Below, piece by piece: positions 10,836-22,058 of a DNA stretch of 64,000 nt (the first letter of the stretch is position 1; each line of letters starts with the position of its first letter). Both the position numbers and the translations under genes were made by a program. A model generated the notes under the pieces. The model saw only the letters and a program-made list of their open reading frames with translations, had not been told where the DNA came from and did no database searches. The stretch covers positions 96,757 through 160,756 of the forward strand of contig JBBHKE010002818.1 in assembly GCA_037447655.1 (NCBI GenBank), written 5' to 3'. Source of the DNA: Zygnema cylindricum (taxonomy: Eukaryota > Streptophyta > Zygnematophyceae > Zygnematales > Zygnemataceae).

Positions 10836-11592
10836 TTACGAAAATACAAAATGTTCAAAATATGGCATTTAAAAAGATACAAAACAAAACGCTTGAGGAA
10901 AAAAACCGCCACCTTTCCAAGATAGAATGACTTGTAAAATGTCTCGTTCTTTACCAAAAAGAATGAATGTACTGAACAAGCTTGTGAATAAAATGCAGTT
11001 TTGTCAAATGATGTGTTGCACTAATATGCTTAATGAAAATGCCAACTAGGAAAGGCAAATTTTCCCTTGAAAAGATAAATTTTAAAATGAGAAATAAATT
11101 TATATCCAATGATGCGAGCGAAGGACAATCAATGATCTATAGGCTTTCTGTTACTGAAGGAACTCACTCTTCTTGGGTGGCGGAGGGCTTGACACTGAAA
11201 CCCAAAAATCAAACACAACAAGAAAGCAGTGCACAATTTTTAAGTTAAAATATAAACCATCACAAGACAACTTGTTTGAAAATAAAATGTCACTTTAAAA
11301 TCAACTTCTAAAGACATATTCATTTGTACCACAACTTTTCTTTTCCTACATTTATTTCCACTCGCAACAGAAAACCTAAAAAGGAAACAGTTACACAGTG
11401 TTCTATCTCTTTTTTGTCAGACAATAAAAACACATAAAAAAATGTTAAATAATAACGAGTCAAAACCAAAATATCAACTGAAGGTCACGGTATTCCTCTG
11501 AAGAATCTTCACAATTACTAAATATTTGGGCGAGAATATTTGGCAAATGTAAAACCACATTGTTTCCCATATTCGGCAATAACATCAAAGAT
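10836..11592. other. Intergenic, no gene seen
   Basis: AT-rich sequence with only short unsupported frames. It probably includes the 3' flank of the minus-strand gene ending at 11,593. Confidence 0.5.
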
Positions 11593-12030
11593 TTACTTCA
11601 CGAGCAGCTCAGGTCTCGCATCAGCTTTTTCAGCTGCAATAATTTATAATTAACATGAGTCAGGTCCCTCATCATCATGTACTTAGTTGTTATTTGTATC
11701 GAGAACGAATTTGTTTCTGAGTGTATCTTGCCAAAAGAAAACATACAGTCGCAAACAAACTTGTTCGCTTGATTGTTGTATCCGTCATTGCATGCACATG
11801 TCGGTGACATTCCGTTTGTGCCATTGGAACAAATACCACTTCCCCCGCAAGGCCCTCCTACTTGGGTTGCATTGCAAAATGCTTCGCAATCGCCATTACT
11901 TCGTTGAGTGTTCGAGTCACACCCTGATGAAAGGCTTGAGTCAAACAAGCAATTGCGACTCAACTCTGCACAGCTTGGTTGTCCATTGACTTGGAATATA
12001 GGCCCCGTGAAGTAGTTGCCACTAATATTC
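11593..12030 (-). CDS. 3' exons of an LRR/EGF-like extracellular protein gene (fragment)
   Basis: Two exons can be built. The first runs from 12,030 down to 11,747, after an acceptor reading TTTACAG. It encodes NISGNYFTGPIF, like the end of a leucine-rich repeat (L-x-G-N-x-[LF]-x-G-x-[IL]). A cysteine-rich stretch follows: SCAELSRNCLF, GDCEAFCNAT, GGPCGGSGICSNG, TCACNDGY, KFVCD. The last part has EGF-like spacing (CGGxGxC, CxCxxGY). A GTATGT donor follows, and the last exon (11,633-11,593) reads SEKADARPELLVK then TAA. Plant LRR proteins can carry such a cap, often before a membrane span, but none is seen here. No upstream LRR exon is recognisable between 12,031 and 13,300, which is nearly pure AT. 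The gene is either truncated or has a very long intron. Confidence 0.5.
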
Positions 12031-12419
12031 CTGTAAATATGGACCGCATTTTAAAAAGAAAAACAGCTTGTAAGCCGTAAAAATCGACGACGAAACGTCT
12101 TATAAATAAAAATGTCCATGAAAACATGAAGCGTGACTAATAACAAACATATCATTAAAAAGACGTTATAAAAATTTCATATTATAGACAAGCTACGCAC
12201 CGCTTTAAAAAAGCGGTGAGAATTTTTCAAAAATGATCCGTATCTACTGCACATGAATAGCTCATTTCCTGGGAATATTAATTAACGAAGAATATGATTT
12301 TACTTTACATGCATATAATTAATGGCAGATGTTTTTGACATTTTGTTGACATTTTTAAAATATCTCTTATCTGAAAATCTCAACTGTTGCAATTGACATT
12401 TACAAATGTTAACACCTAA

Positions 12420-13325
12420 ATACTACTGTTTCTTATTATTTCGTATTTTTTCTCTGACATTTATAATTTATTATTAATCCTTGATATTTTGTTGCAATTG
12501 TTTATTAGTTTTGATTTTTTTTATAATTTATTATAATACCTCATTAGTTTTTTGTAATTTTCTGTATTTTTTTTTTATTATCATTATTATTTCTTGTTGA
12601 TGCTTAAAATTTACAATTATTGCTTATTATGAGTTATCATCGCTTATTATTGCTTATTTATGCTTATTATTGTTTATTCTTGATTATTTTTGATTATTAT
12701 TGAATGTAATTGATCATTTATTCCAAATTCATTATTAATTTTTATTATTTAATGATACTCATGTTTTAATTTAAATTTATAATGATTCATTAATATTCAT
12801 TATCATTTATTATTATATATTGTTATTCACTATTGTTCATTATTATTCGTAACTATTCATTGTTACCAAAAAAACTCTTATTGATTAGAAATTAAATTTG
12901 TTATTATTAAAACTAAAAGCTATAATTAGTTATTGCTGCTTCAATAAATATTATACATTATTATTATGTTATATTAATGATTACTAGATAAAAGTAAAAT
13001 AATTATAAACTATTGTAATAAATAATTTAGGAACATTATTATTATTAATATTTTGATTCATTATATAAATTATTACTTATCGATGTATTATGTTAATTAT
13101 CATTAAAAATTATTATTGTGACTTTTACATGCTATTGTAAATAGCATCAAATATAATGATAAATAAAATTAATTGTTATATGAATTATTATTAAATATTA
13201 TTACAACTATCATACATTGTTAATACAATCATTATTGATTGGTATTATAACTGATATTGATTGTCAATATAAAAACTATAAGTTATTGTTACAATCCATA
13301 TTTAATATCATCATTAATTATTCTA
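12420..13325. repeat. AT-rich low-complexity block (ATTATT-type)
   Basis: About 900 bp dominated by degenerate TTATTATTG/TTCATTATT trinucleotide-like repeats with very little G or C. No coding signal. Confidence 0.8.
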
Positions 13326-13329
13326 ATCC

Positions 13330-13530
13330 TTTTCTCTCCCGCTATCTATCCCTCCCTCTCATTCCCTCTCTCCCTCCATTTCCCCCTCTCACCTCCTCTT
13401 CGCCTTCTCTCCCTATCTCTCTCCCTATCCTTTACCCATTTTTTCTCCCTCTTTCTCTCCCTCTCCTTCTCTACCCCTCTCAATCTCCCTCTCCCTCTCA
13501 CTCTCCCTGGCCCACTCCCTCTCCCTGGCC
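13330..13530. repeat. CT-rich low-complexity tract
   Basis: Interrupted CCCTCTCT repeats. The proline/serine/leucine-rich frames across it come from the repeat and are not genes. Confidence 0.85.
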
Positions 13531-13984
13531 CTATTTTAGAAATAAAAAAATCATCTTTCCACATTTTATTGTATTTTTGGTACAAAAGAGTGACAATGTG
13601 TCACACATAAAAAAAAATCAATTTATTAATTCATCATTTTGAATAAAAAATAAAAAAATGTTTTCTTTTCACATTTAAGAATTAATAAATCTAAAGAAAA
13701 ACAGAAAACAATTTCCTCTTTAAGCCACATAACCTGTCCAATCTCTCCAAAAGAAAAGAAAAAAAGTAAAAACAAAGCTAGCTAAAAAAAAAAACTTAGC
13801 TTTAAACACAAAAAAAAAACTAACTTATACACAAAAACCAGGTATTTTCACAAAAAACTAAGAATACTTATAAAAAACTAACAATAAAAGAAATTGATAC
13901 AAGAAATGAAGTTAAAATTTTACAAAAAACATTATTTTTTGAAGTTCCATTAGAAAAAGAACTTTCAGGAGAATCCGGAGAAGT

Positions 13985-15160
13985 AAAAGGAGAGGGAGAG
14001 GGAGCGGGAGATAAGGCACCAGGGGGGAGAAGGACAGCGTTATGTTATGGGGGTGAGGAGAGGAGAGGAGAGAGAGCAGAGATGAGACCAGAGAAAGAGA
14101 GGATAGAAGAAAGGAAGAGAGGAGAGAATAGCGAAACCCTTCTTTTGATTTTGACCAGGGACGCAGTTTTAATTTGACCAAATCTCGACTTTTTCATGTT
14201 TGAACGCTGATTGATGACCAAAAAAAAAAATGATTCTCCCGGTTTTTGCTGGTTTTGATCTTTGTTTTGTCTTGATCGATCCGGCCACGTGGCGATCCTG
14301 GTGCCGAAACGGAAAGCCGCGAAAAATCAGGCAAAAGAATGGTGGAAGGAGGATGGAAGGGTTCAATGGAGGAGAGGGATTGGATGGAACCAAGGAGGGA
14401 ATGGACTGGGGAGGAGAGAGAAGGGGGGAGGGAGGGAGGGAGGGAGGATGGAGGTGGAGGGGATGAAGGGTGAGGATGGGAGAGGGAAGATGAGGAAAGG
14501 AGGGAGGGAAAGAGGAAGGAAAGGATGAAAGACATAAAAAAAAACGAAAATCGAGATGAACATGATGATCGACGATGACCCGAAAACATTTATTTAGGAT
14601 GAACGTAAGATGAAAACGAGGAACGATTAGGATGAACGTGATCGAAAGATGATGATGATGGGATGAACATGGATGATGGTTAAACATTTATTTACGATGC
14701 AAACATCGATTTATTTTAGTTCATATCATGATGAACATGACGATGATGATGAAACATCGCATTTATCGATGATGAACAAGTGAACGATTTATTGCCACGA
14801 TGGCTGATGGATGATGGCCGATGATGCCATGATGGATATGACCCGGAACATGATGCGATATTTTATGACTGTCTGGCGGCCGATGATAAATATGAGGAGC
14901 GCGATGATGATGGCAAAAGAGGAAAAGAGTGAGGGGAAATGGTGGGGAAAACGGGTGAGGAAAAAGGGTGGGGGGGAAGACTGAGGGAACGAGTGACGGA
15001 AAGGCGAAAAGGGAGAGGGTTCGAGGTTTAAGGGAGAGAGTGAGAGGGAGAGGGAAGAAGACCGGAAGAGGAGGTATGGAAAATATTTAGAGGGAGAGGA
15101 ACGGGAAAAAAGGGAGATGGAGATAGAGATGTGGAGAGAAGAGGAGAAGGAGAGATAAAA
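13985..15160. repeat. GA-rich low complexity with a GATGA-rich core
   Basis: GA-rich tracts at 13,985-14,130, 14,335-14,535 and 14,930-15,150 surround a 14,540-14,900 segment of degenerate GATGATGAACATGA repeats. No gene features are seen. Confidence 0.75.
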
Positions 15161-15334
15161 CTAAATAGGAAGCAACGTTTCAGTTTCTGTGTCTAATTCC
15201 CCACCAAAAAAATAATAATATAAAAGGTTGCTTCATGGTTAGGTGGAAAAATTTTACCACTTTTTGACATTTCTCTTGTTTTTTTTTTACTAACAAAGAC
15301 AAACCCATTTCCCAATTACCCTTTCAGTTACCTT

Positions 15335-15480
15335 CCTCGTCCTTCCCTCTCTCCTCTCCCCTCTCTCTTATTCTCTATCCACCCCCCTCACGCCTTCCCC
15401 CTCTCCCTCTTCTCTTCCTCCTCCCTTCCCCACTCCCTCCCCTCCCTCCCTCACCCCTCTCCCATCCCTTCTCCCCCTTC
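15335..15480. repeat. CT-rich low-complexity tract
   Basis: Nearly pure pyrimidine, CCCTCTCTC-type, with no coding signal. Confidence 0.85.
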
Positions 15481-15966
15481 GGAGATTTGAAGAATTGAGA
15501 TTGAAGGATCTCCTCAAAAAAACAAAATGGAAGGCAATCTTAATGTTTATATTCTTCTCGAAAAGTAAACAAATCAACAAAAGTGCTTGTATTTTTTTTG
15601 TTGTATCTTTTCTTCGCACTCTTTCGAATAAAAATAATCCTTTCAACAATTGCTAATCAAGTTGCTTACGTTATTTTTATCCTTTTAGAGTGTTTTACCG
15701 ACAAAACTCGTTTAATTTTGAAATTTGACAAACAATGCGCACTTATACGACTTATGCATGTGGTTGCAAAGCGGTCAAAACCCAAGACGACAAAATACGT
15801 TTCGTTCGAAGGACAACTCTCAATGTCGGAATTAGAAAACACAACACGACTCTCGATGTAGGCATCGCAAACCTATAAAACATAATTCACAGCTGTTATC
15901 AATAAAAGAATCGAAACCGTACACGTGTTTAGCTATTGACGCGTGTCGTGTATGTATATTTCACTG

Positions 15967-16178
15967 GTACACCGTGAATCGTTATTACTTATTAGCCTTA
16001 TGTACGCTATATCGGCACCCCAAAATTTTGACATTGATACCTTAAATATAATAAATTACACTATTTAAGGACGTGGACCATAATCTGCCACGTCTCCTGA
16101 AACTAAATTAGAATGAATGACGCTAATAATTTCTTTACACTAATAATTTCTATACGCTAATAACGATTCAAGGTGTAC
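15967..16178. mobile_element. GTAC-ended MITE (family A)
   Basis: A 212-bp element with terminal inverted repeats GTACACCGTGAATCGTTATTA and TAATAACGATTCAAGGTGTAC. It is closely related to the copy at 22,906-23,110; shared interior includes CGGCACCCCAAAATTTTGACATT and GTGGACCATAATCTGCCACG. No coding capacity. Confidence 0.8.
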
Positions 16179-16990
16179 TGTACTGTAGTTCTAATCATTA
16201 TTTTTTTCGTTCGAATGTCAGAGCGCCGCTGACCGGCTGACGGGTGGCCATTGACTGACCGGCGGAAAATTTGTGGCTGTACAGGCGAGAAATTTCTATT
16301 GACATTGACGGTTACTCCAAAAACAATAATTTAAAACCCGCAGTACCATAAAAAAAAATCGGACGTACGGCTACACTGCATACGGCTACGGCTGTACTGC
16401 ACAGTACTTAAAATCGCAAGATTCGGGTAAGTACTGTAGTTTGCGTTCAAGGAAAAATTTTATACACTGTTAATGGTGCACATACAAATAAATAAAAAAA
16501 GAATTTGGTGACATACCCGTAATATCCCCCCGCCAATGAACTGAAAAAAACTTGAACAATGTCGAGTTGAGCTATTTAACATTTTTAATGGTGGGAGTTT
16601 TCGCCTTCTTTTTTGGCTTTACTCTCACGTGCTTATTATTGTATTTATCGTTCACAGAATTACAAGAGGGAAAATTGACAAATTGTCGGTGTTCGTATGT
16701 ATATTCTAGGTACGGACCGCATAAAGAAAAGACTCAAGATTCGATGGACTTTTCGTCGGTGTGGAACTGTGGACGGTAGCAATGAATCGAAAGGTAGGGT
16801 TCCCATGTAACCGAAACATAAACTTGTACCTTTGTTTTTAAGTGCAGTTTCTCCGTGAGTGTTCAAATGTTCGAAAACGAAATCGTTACCTTAAACTGTG
16901 ACGGTTGTAGACGTGGTACAGTTTGTGACGGTTGTGTAAACCACAGTAGCGACAATTGGTGACGTTTACATAATAGCGAAGGTTACAGGC
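16179..16990. other. Intergenic, no gene seen
   Basis: Repeat-derived sequence with scattered GTAC motifs and no supported reading frame. Confidence 0.5.
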
Positions 16991-18450
16991 GTCAGTTTTT
17001 TGCATAGTTGTTCAATTCGAGCGAATTTCCACTCTTTTCCGATTTTAACGTAGTATTCGTCGATTCTATACTTTTCGTAAATTTCATTTTGTTTTCGCTG
17101 TACGGCATCCAAAAATGTACGGAAATTGTCCCCTTAACCCTAAAAAATCCTAAAAATTCCTAAAACGTACGGAAATAATACGGAAATTACGGAAATATAT
17201 GGAAAGTGTACCCTAAAAACATAGTTGTTCACGGCGATTAGTGCGAACGTACCGTACGTGACGAATTATACGTAACAAACGCATTGAACCTTTTGATCAA
17301 ATCGCAAAAAATCGTTAATGAATTTCCTTCCGTACTATTCCGTACATAAAAAAACAAAAAACTATTACATATAACGCAGTTTGCAAGTTTTTCGCGTTAA
17401 ATGAATGGTAAAATAATAAACTTTTTAATATTTTTTCACAATTTCTGTTGATACCGGAATTTTTTTACCAAATGGTAGTCCTGTCGTTCACCTTAGGGTC
17501 TATATTCGCGCTTGACGTACTCGGGTTCGAAGGCCACGAAGACAAAATTTTATGCAATTTCGTCTCTGTTCCATGGCGTCTTCTTTCAAAAAAAAATGAA
17601 GAAGACGCCCGTACAAATTTCAAACTGAACGCGCGAAATAATGTGACGTTCAACGTCTCTTTTCGAAAATGTCCGTACATTTTCGATTATATAACGTACA
17701 ACTTCCGTGGTATTTCTGTTCAGTTCACTGAACAGAAAATACCAATAAGTGCGACGCATATTTCCCGTTATATTCCGTACATATCCGTAAAAAAATGTAC
17801 AGTTACAGTAATTAGTTTACAGTTTGCCGTTAAATTTCAGTTTCAGTTTACAGTACACGTTTTTTTTCGATTTTTTCAAAAGTCACGAATTATACGTTTC
17901 AATCGCAAAAAAGGAAAAAATCGCGCGATTTGAACAACTATGCCTAAAAATCATAAAAGTACGTAAAATGTAGGGCAGATTTACTAAAATATGCAGTATT
18001 GTACGTAATGTACGAAAATGCACCCTAAAACTGTAGCATCCTCCATTAAATAACCCTAAAAAGTACACAAAAACACGGAAACTGTACGTAAATGTACGAA
18101 GACTAACGTAACTATACAGAAATGTACAAGAATGTACCCTAAGTGCCTTAAAATCATAACCGTCAAAAGAACGGACAAATAGAGACATTGTACCTAAATG
18201 TACAAAAAATAGACAATAGTTCTCTTGAAATATACCTAAGTGTAATAGAATGTACCCTAAAAACCCTAAAGTCCCCCATAATAACCCTAAACATTCTAAT
18301 ATTTACTAACTTACTACATATATGTACAAAAATGTACCGGTATATAGCGCGGTACGCATTTTATCAATTTTTGAAAATCATTAGATGCGAATCGTACGTA
18401 TTATTCGCGCGTTCATTTCATGTGTAATATGCGATCTGAACAACTATGGT
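16990..18450. repeat. GTAC-dense repeat block with CATAGTTGTTCA inverted ends
   Basis: Degenerate units containing GTACGGAAATGTACG and AATGTACCCTAAAAACCC fill the block. CATAGTTGTTCA occurs near 17,001 and 17,221, and its complement near 17,931 and 18,433, each with about 20 bp of extended similarity. This suggests two overlapping or nested inverted-repeat elements. A perfect CTGTTCAG/CTGAACAG hairpin lies near 17,718-17,737. No real gene; the open frame at 17,448-17,933 has no family resemblance. Confidence 0.5.
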
Positions 18451-19314
18451 TTTTGCTGACATTGATTTTAGGATTTTGTGACATTTTGACGCCATGCTCA
18501 CTTGTGACAGCGTCGACGTCATTACTTCTGAAACTCTACGCCATGTATTCCCTATTTTGTTTTTAAGACTTTTCACACTTTTACCTTCTTTAAAACTACA
18601 CCCAAAGATAGTTAAACGAAATAATTTTTAGAGCTCTCTCATCTTCTACCATTATTGTCGTGTTTCACTCTATAAAGTGCAAGATAGAAGTGGTAGTGTA
18701 AGAGACTGAGGGTATGTCTCCATGTACTTGTAACTTAGCGAGTTTTTTAGCTGAGATCAGCAAACCCGGATTTCAGGTGTCCCTATGTGTAACAACGAAA
18801 TTGTTTCTTAAGTGTGGGACGATTGTGAAACTATGTCGACTCCATCAGCCCACATAATGCACAACACTAAATTCCCTCTTGGATAATGTTGCCCTCCTTG
18901 ACTTTCCCAATTAATATTTGACACAAGCACATACCTGGGCAGGCAATTCAAATCCCCAGCTTCACCTCAATGAAGACAATGCTCCCCTGAGCCAACACAA
19001 AAATAATCTTTGAAATTGCTAAACCGAGAACTTAGTGATGGTTGTTGAAAGCCAACCAACATGTACAGCCTCTCTTTTGGGAGAGAGGGACCCAAAAACT
19101 TCTTAAGTCTTAAAGCCCTACTCAGAATCCCTATCTACTAAGTTAACGACGAATAAAAAGACTATAAGGTACATTTTCTATAATGCATAAACTAGACTAA
19201 CCGCCATACAAAATGTACGATTTGTGTACGACACCAATAAAATCCTTATACCTCCCCAAAAGTTTTGTAATAACTAGTTTTATTTGGGTATTTTCTAGGT
19301 ATAAATAGATTAGC

Positions 19315-19550
19315 GAAAAAAGACAAGAAAGGTGCAGGCAGCCTGCCTCCATCCCTTCTCTCTAGCCCCCACACTTGTTATAGTCACTAAAGGAGAGAGA
19401 GAGTGATGGAGCCATGGTTGCCTCAGCTCCATAGACAGGACTAAAGAGTGACTTAAGTCACTCTCAACAAAAGGTTGAGTCCGGCAAGACTCGAACCTCC
19501 GACCATTAGAGCGCAGCGTAGCCATTAGCTCTAACCAGTCTCTCATAGAA
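19315..19550 (-). mobile_element. tRNA-derived SINE-like element
   Basis: Read on the minus strand: A-box-like GGTTAGAGC, then 36-40 nt later a perfect Pol III B-box GGTTCGAGTC. A 170-bp body follows with CCATGGCTCCATCACTCTC, and a tail ending CTGCACCTTTCTTGTCTTTTTT. The T-rich end and internal promoter boxes fit a plant SINE. A related block is at 1,478-1,725. Confidence 0.5.
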
Positions 19551-20235
19551 GTCCGTTAAGATATATATGGTTTGATACTTATTTAAACTTGTGAACAGTC
19601 TAAAAACCGATTAACTAAAATATGAACGCAGGAACATAGAACAAGTCAATGTTCAGTGCGGACGTCATTTCGTACGAAACAAATGAATCGGATATTTGTT
19701 TCGATGGTTAAGATTCAATGTCACATTTAATCCTACGGCATACATCGTTGTCAGGATCTCGGAATGGTCACTTTGGCGTTTATAGACATGGCATGACCTG
19801 GCGCCACATGGAGGGATAACATTTGGTCGTAGGAATCCCGGGCAATGTACGGACAAGTGAAAGGTTGACACACGTCCACTCAGCGGCCTTATCGTACACA
19901 AGCTGTACAGAAAGGACATCGGTCGTAGTGCCTTTCTGTACTTTACAGTTAAGTAATTGGGTAGTACTGTAGTAGATAGGGGTTGTGAGAGGGAAGTAGG
20001 ACTTAGCATATTTTTAGATAGTCGCCTCTCCCTTGGGAGCTTTATATAAATTGGCATCTTTGCCACCTCATAACTTATTCGCTGGTTGGTCGTTTTCAGT
20101 GATTCTTTTTGCTACGGACTCAAAGGAGTCCAGGTTGCACAGGGGCGCAGTCATTCTGTCAGTTTGCCCACTTGGACAGCAGTGGTTGTGGCTTGAATTG
20201 GGTTAGTTAAAAGCTATCTAGAGCCTTCGTGAATT
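19551..20235 (+). repeat. Diverged LTR-like repeat related to the copia LTRs
   Basis: This follows the SINE-like block in the same relative order as in the repeats at 1.65-2.70 and 4.25-5.29 kb. Shared elements include AGTCTAAAAACCGAT, GGACGTC, GTACTTTACAG, TAGGGGTT, TCTCCCTTGGGAGCTTTATATAAA (TATA-like) and TTTTCAGTGATTCTTTTTGCTACGGA. It may be a solo LTR of the same family. Confidence 0.45.
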
Positions 20236-22046
20236 CTGTAGTCCAATGGAGGACACAAAATTGCAAAAACCAACGCCATGGATTTGTCCCTTTCTCCTCT
20301 AGTGTCCACTGAGGTGGTGCCTCCTGCCACGTGTCATTTTGTGGCTCTTTGGCGTAATTCGCCAAAAGAACCATACAGGGCTCTTGGCGCTTACGCAAGA
20401 CGAATATCATAAAATTCCTTAATCGACGTCCGATGATTTGTGCGGCGCACCAAACATTCTTGACGCATTGAATTTCTTTGTTTTCATGGGGTGCAATTTG
20501 CCTAATTTCGTTAAATGAATGCTTTCGATATGTAAGTTTTAAACAAGGCATCATACCCTATGTGAGTACCGACTCTTCAACATCAATTGGTTACGGACCG
20601 AGACTACGTGAGCTAGTACGACTATGTGTAAGGCCAAGATCAAATCCTAGCCAATTCCACCTTTTTATTAGAGTCATATTCTTTGTCTACCTGAGCCTAT
20701 CTTCTTGACGGGCTGCCTTGGCCTTCTCTTGCTATCCATATAAGAGTTTGCGACTACTTAAGAAGTAAAGAGAGAGAAGATACAAATTATATATTTTTTA
20801 ACATATACGCTGACAATGCCCGTGACGGTTTATGACGTCTATAATCTGTGATGACGTACGTTATTTTTTTAACTGCTTGTCACGCCGCATGTCTTATCGT
20901 GACACTGTAGACGTATCGCCTTCCAAATTGTGTCGTTTCATGATTGAAGAAGATACGCTTTGCTTTTGCGTCGCCTATCCAATCGACGTGAAATGGCATC
21001 GGAATCTTAAGACCCTTGCGAGAAAAAATCCATACCAGACGCAAACGGACAAAACAAAACAAATTGTGAACTTTTACTCGTCGTTCGAAACGCAAAAGGA
21101 CAAAACATAGCGAATCATGTACTTTTTCGTTGTCGCTTGAATTCGTTTGATATTTTTGAAATTTGTGACACGTGCAAATGTGTTCCTATTTGTTTATCGA
21201 AAATACTTTGTTTTAAAACACATCACGAATGTGTTTTAAAATAAAGGTTATAAATGACGTTTCTTGACGTGGCCGTGGGTCGCAAAACACGACAACATGT
21301 TGTACATTCTAAGCTCGACGATGACGAGAAATGTACTTCTACTTTTTTCTTTTTTTTTGTATAGTTGAAACTTACGCGATACGACGCTAAATTTTAGAAG
21401 AAAACGACAGAAAAAAACATGTACCTTGGCACATGGAGACATACCCTGAAAGGGAGTGGGAGAGAGGCGCCTTGGATTTCGCTATTGCTAAATGACACCT
21501 GTTGCCACAGAACCTTGCACGAAAATAAGTTTGTACAGTTTGGAAACTGAAAATTGAAAAATCTGTAGGTTGCAAACGTACATTTTTTTTTCTTGTGTAC
21601 GCGTTTTGCAAAAAAATATTAAAATTTTACAACAAGAACATAATCCTATTTGTTGTTCGACCACTACTTTACGTAAAATCGACTCTCAATCTCTTTCAAG
21701 TAAAGTTTGAAAACGAGATGGAATGGCGTCGGAGTGGGTCGAAAGAAGCAAGACCACAAGCTCTATTACAATTTAAGTTTCAAGATGACGCAGATTATAC
21801 CATGGTATTCAACAATTTCTTTGTACTGCAAGGGATCTTCTTGTTGCCAGCTCTATTTTGGACCAAAAAAGACAAGAAAAACTGAAAAACACGTTCTCCA
21901 ACACATGGGAACGTACCCTTAGTGTCGTTAACTCTAATAAGTAATAACGATGAGCACTTAGTACATTTGCTGACGTTTGCGCTCCAAAGGACTCCGAAAA
22001 ACGTGTACCAACATCAAAATATTGACCTATCAACATCAATATTAAA
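20236..22046. other. Repeat-rich intergenic, no gene seen
   Basis: No supported reading frame. A CACATGGGAACGTACCCT string near 21,901 resembles the end motif at 21,431-21,447 and, inverted, AGGGTTCCCATGT at about 16,796. Confidence 0.5.
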
Positions 22047-22058
22047 TTATATATTAAA

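Larger units (their letters stand above)
18709..21447. mobile_element. Possible TIR element (17-bp perfect ends)
   Basis: AGGGTATGTCTCCATGT at 18,709-18,725 is exactly inverted as ACATGGAGACATACCCT at 21,431-21,447. No target duplication is evident (AGAGACTG against GAAAGGGA) and no transposase is recognisable inside, so this could also be two ends of different copies. It contains the SINE/LTR relic at about 19,315-20,235. Confidence 0.35.

Noticed and set aside
13217-13642. Overlapping 117-141-codon frames in the CT-rich tract
   Set aside because: Pure low-complexity translation (Pro/Ser/Leu), present in two frames at once.
17448-17933. 161-codon plus frame with a signal-peptide-like start
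   Set aside because: Lies inside a GTAC-rich inverted-repeat block, has no family resemblance and no splice or promoter context.
19490-19550. Minus-strand tRNA gene
   Set aside because: A- and B-boxes are present but acceptor and T stems do not close and the sequence continues as a repeat body; called SINE-like instead.
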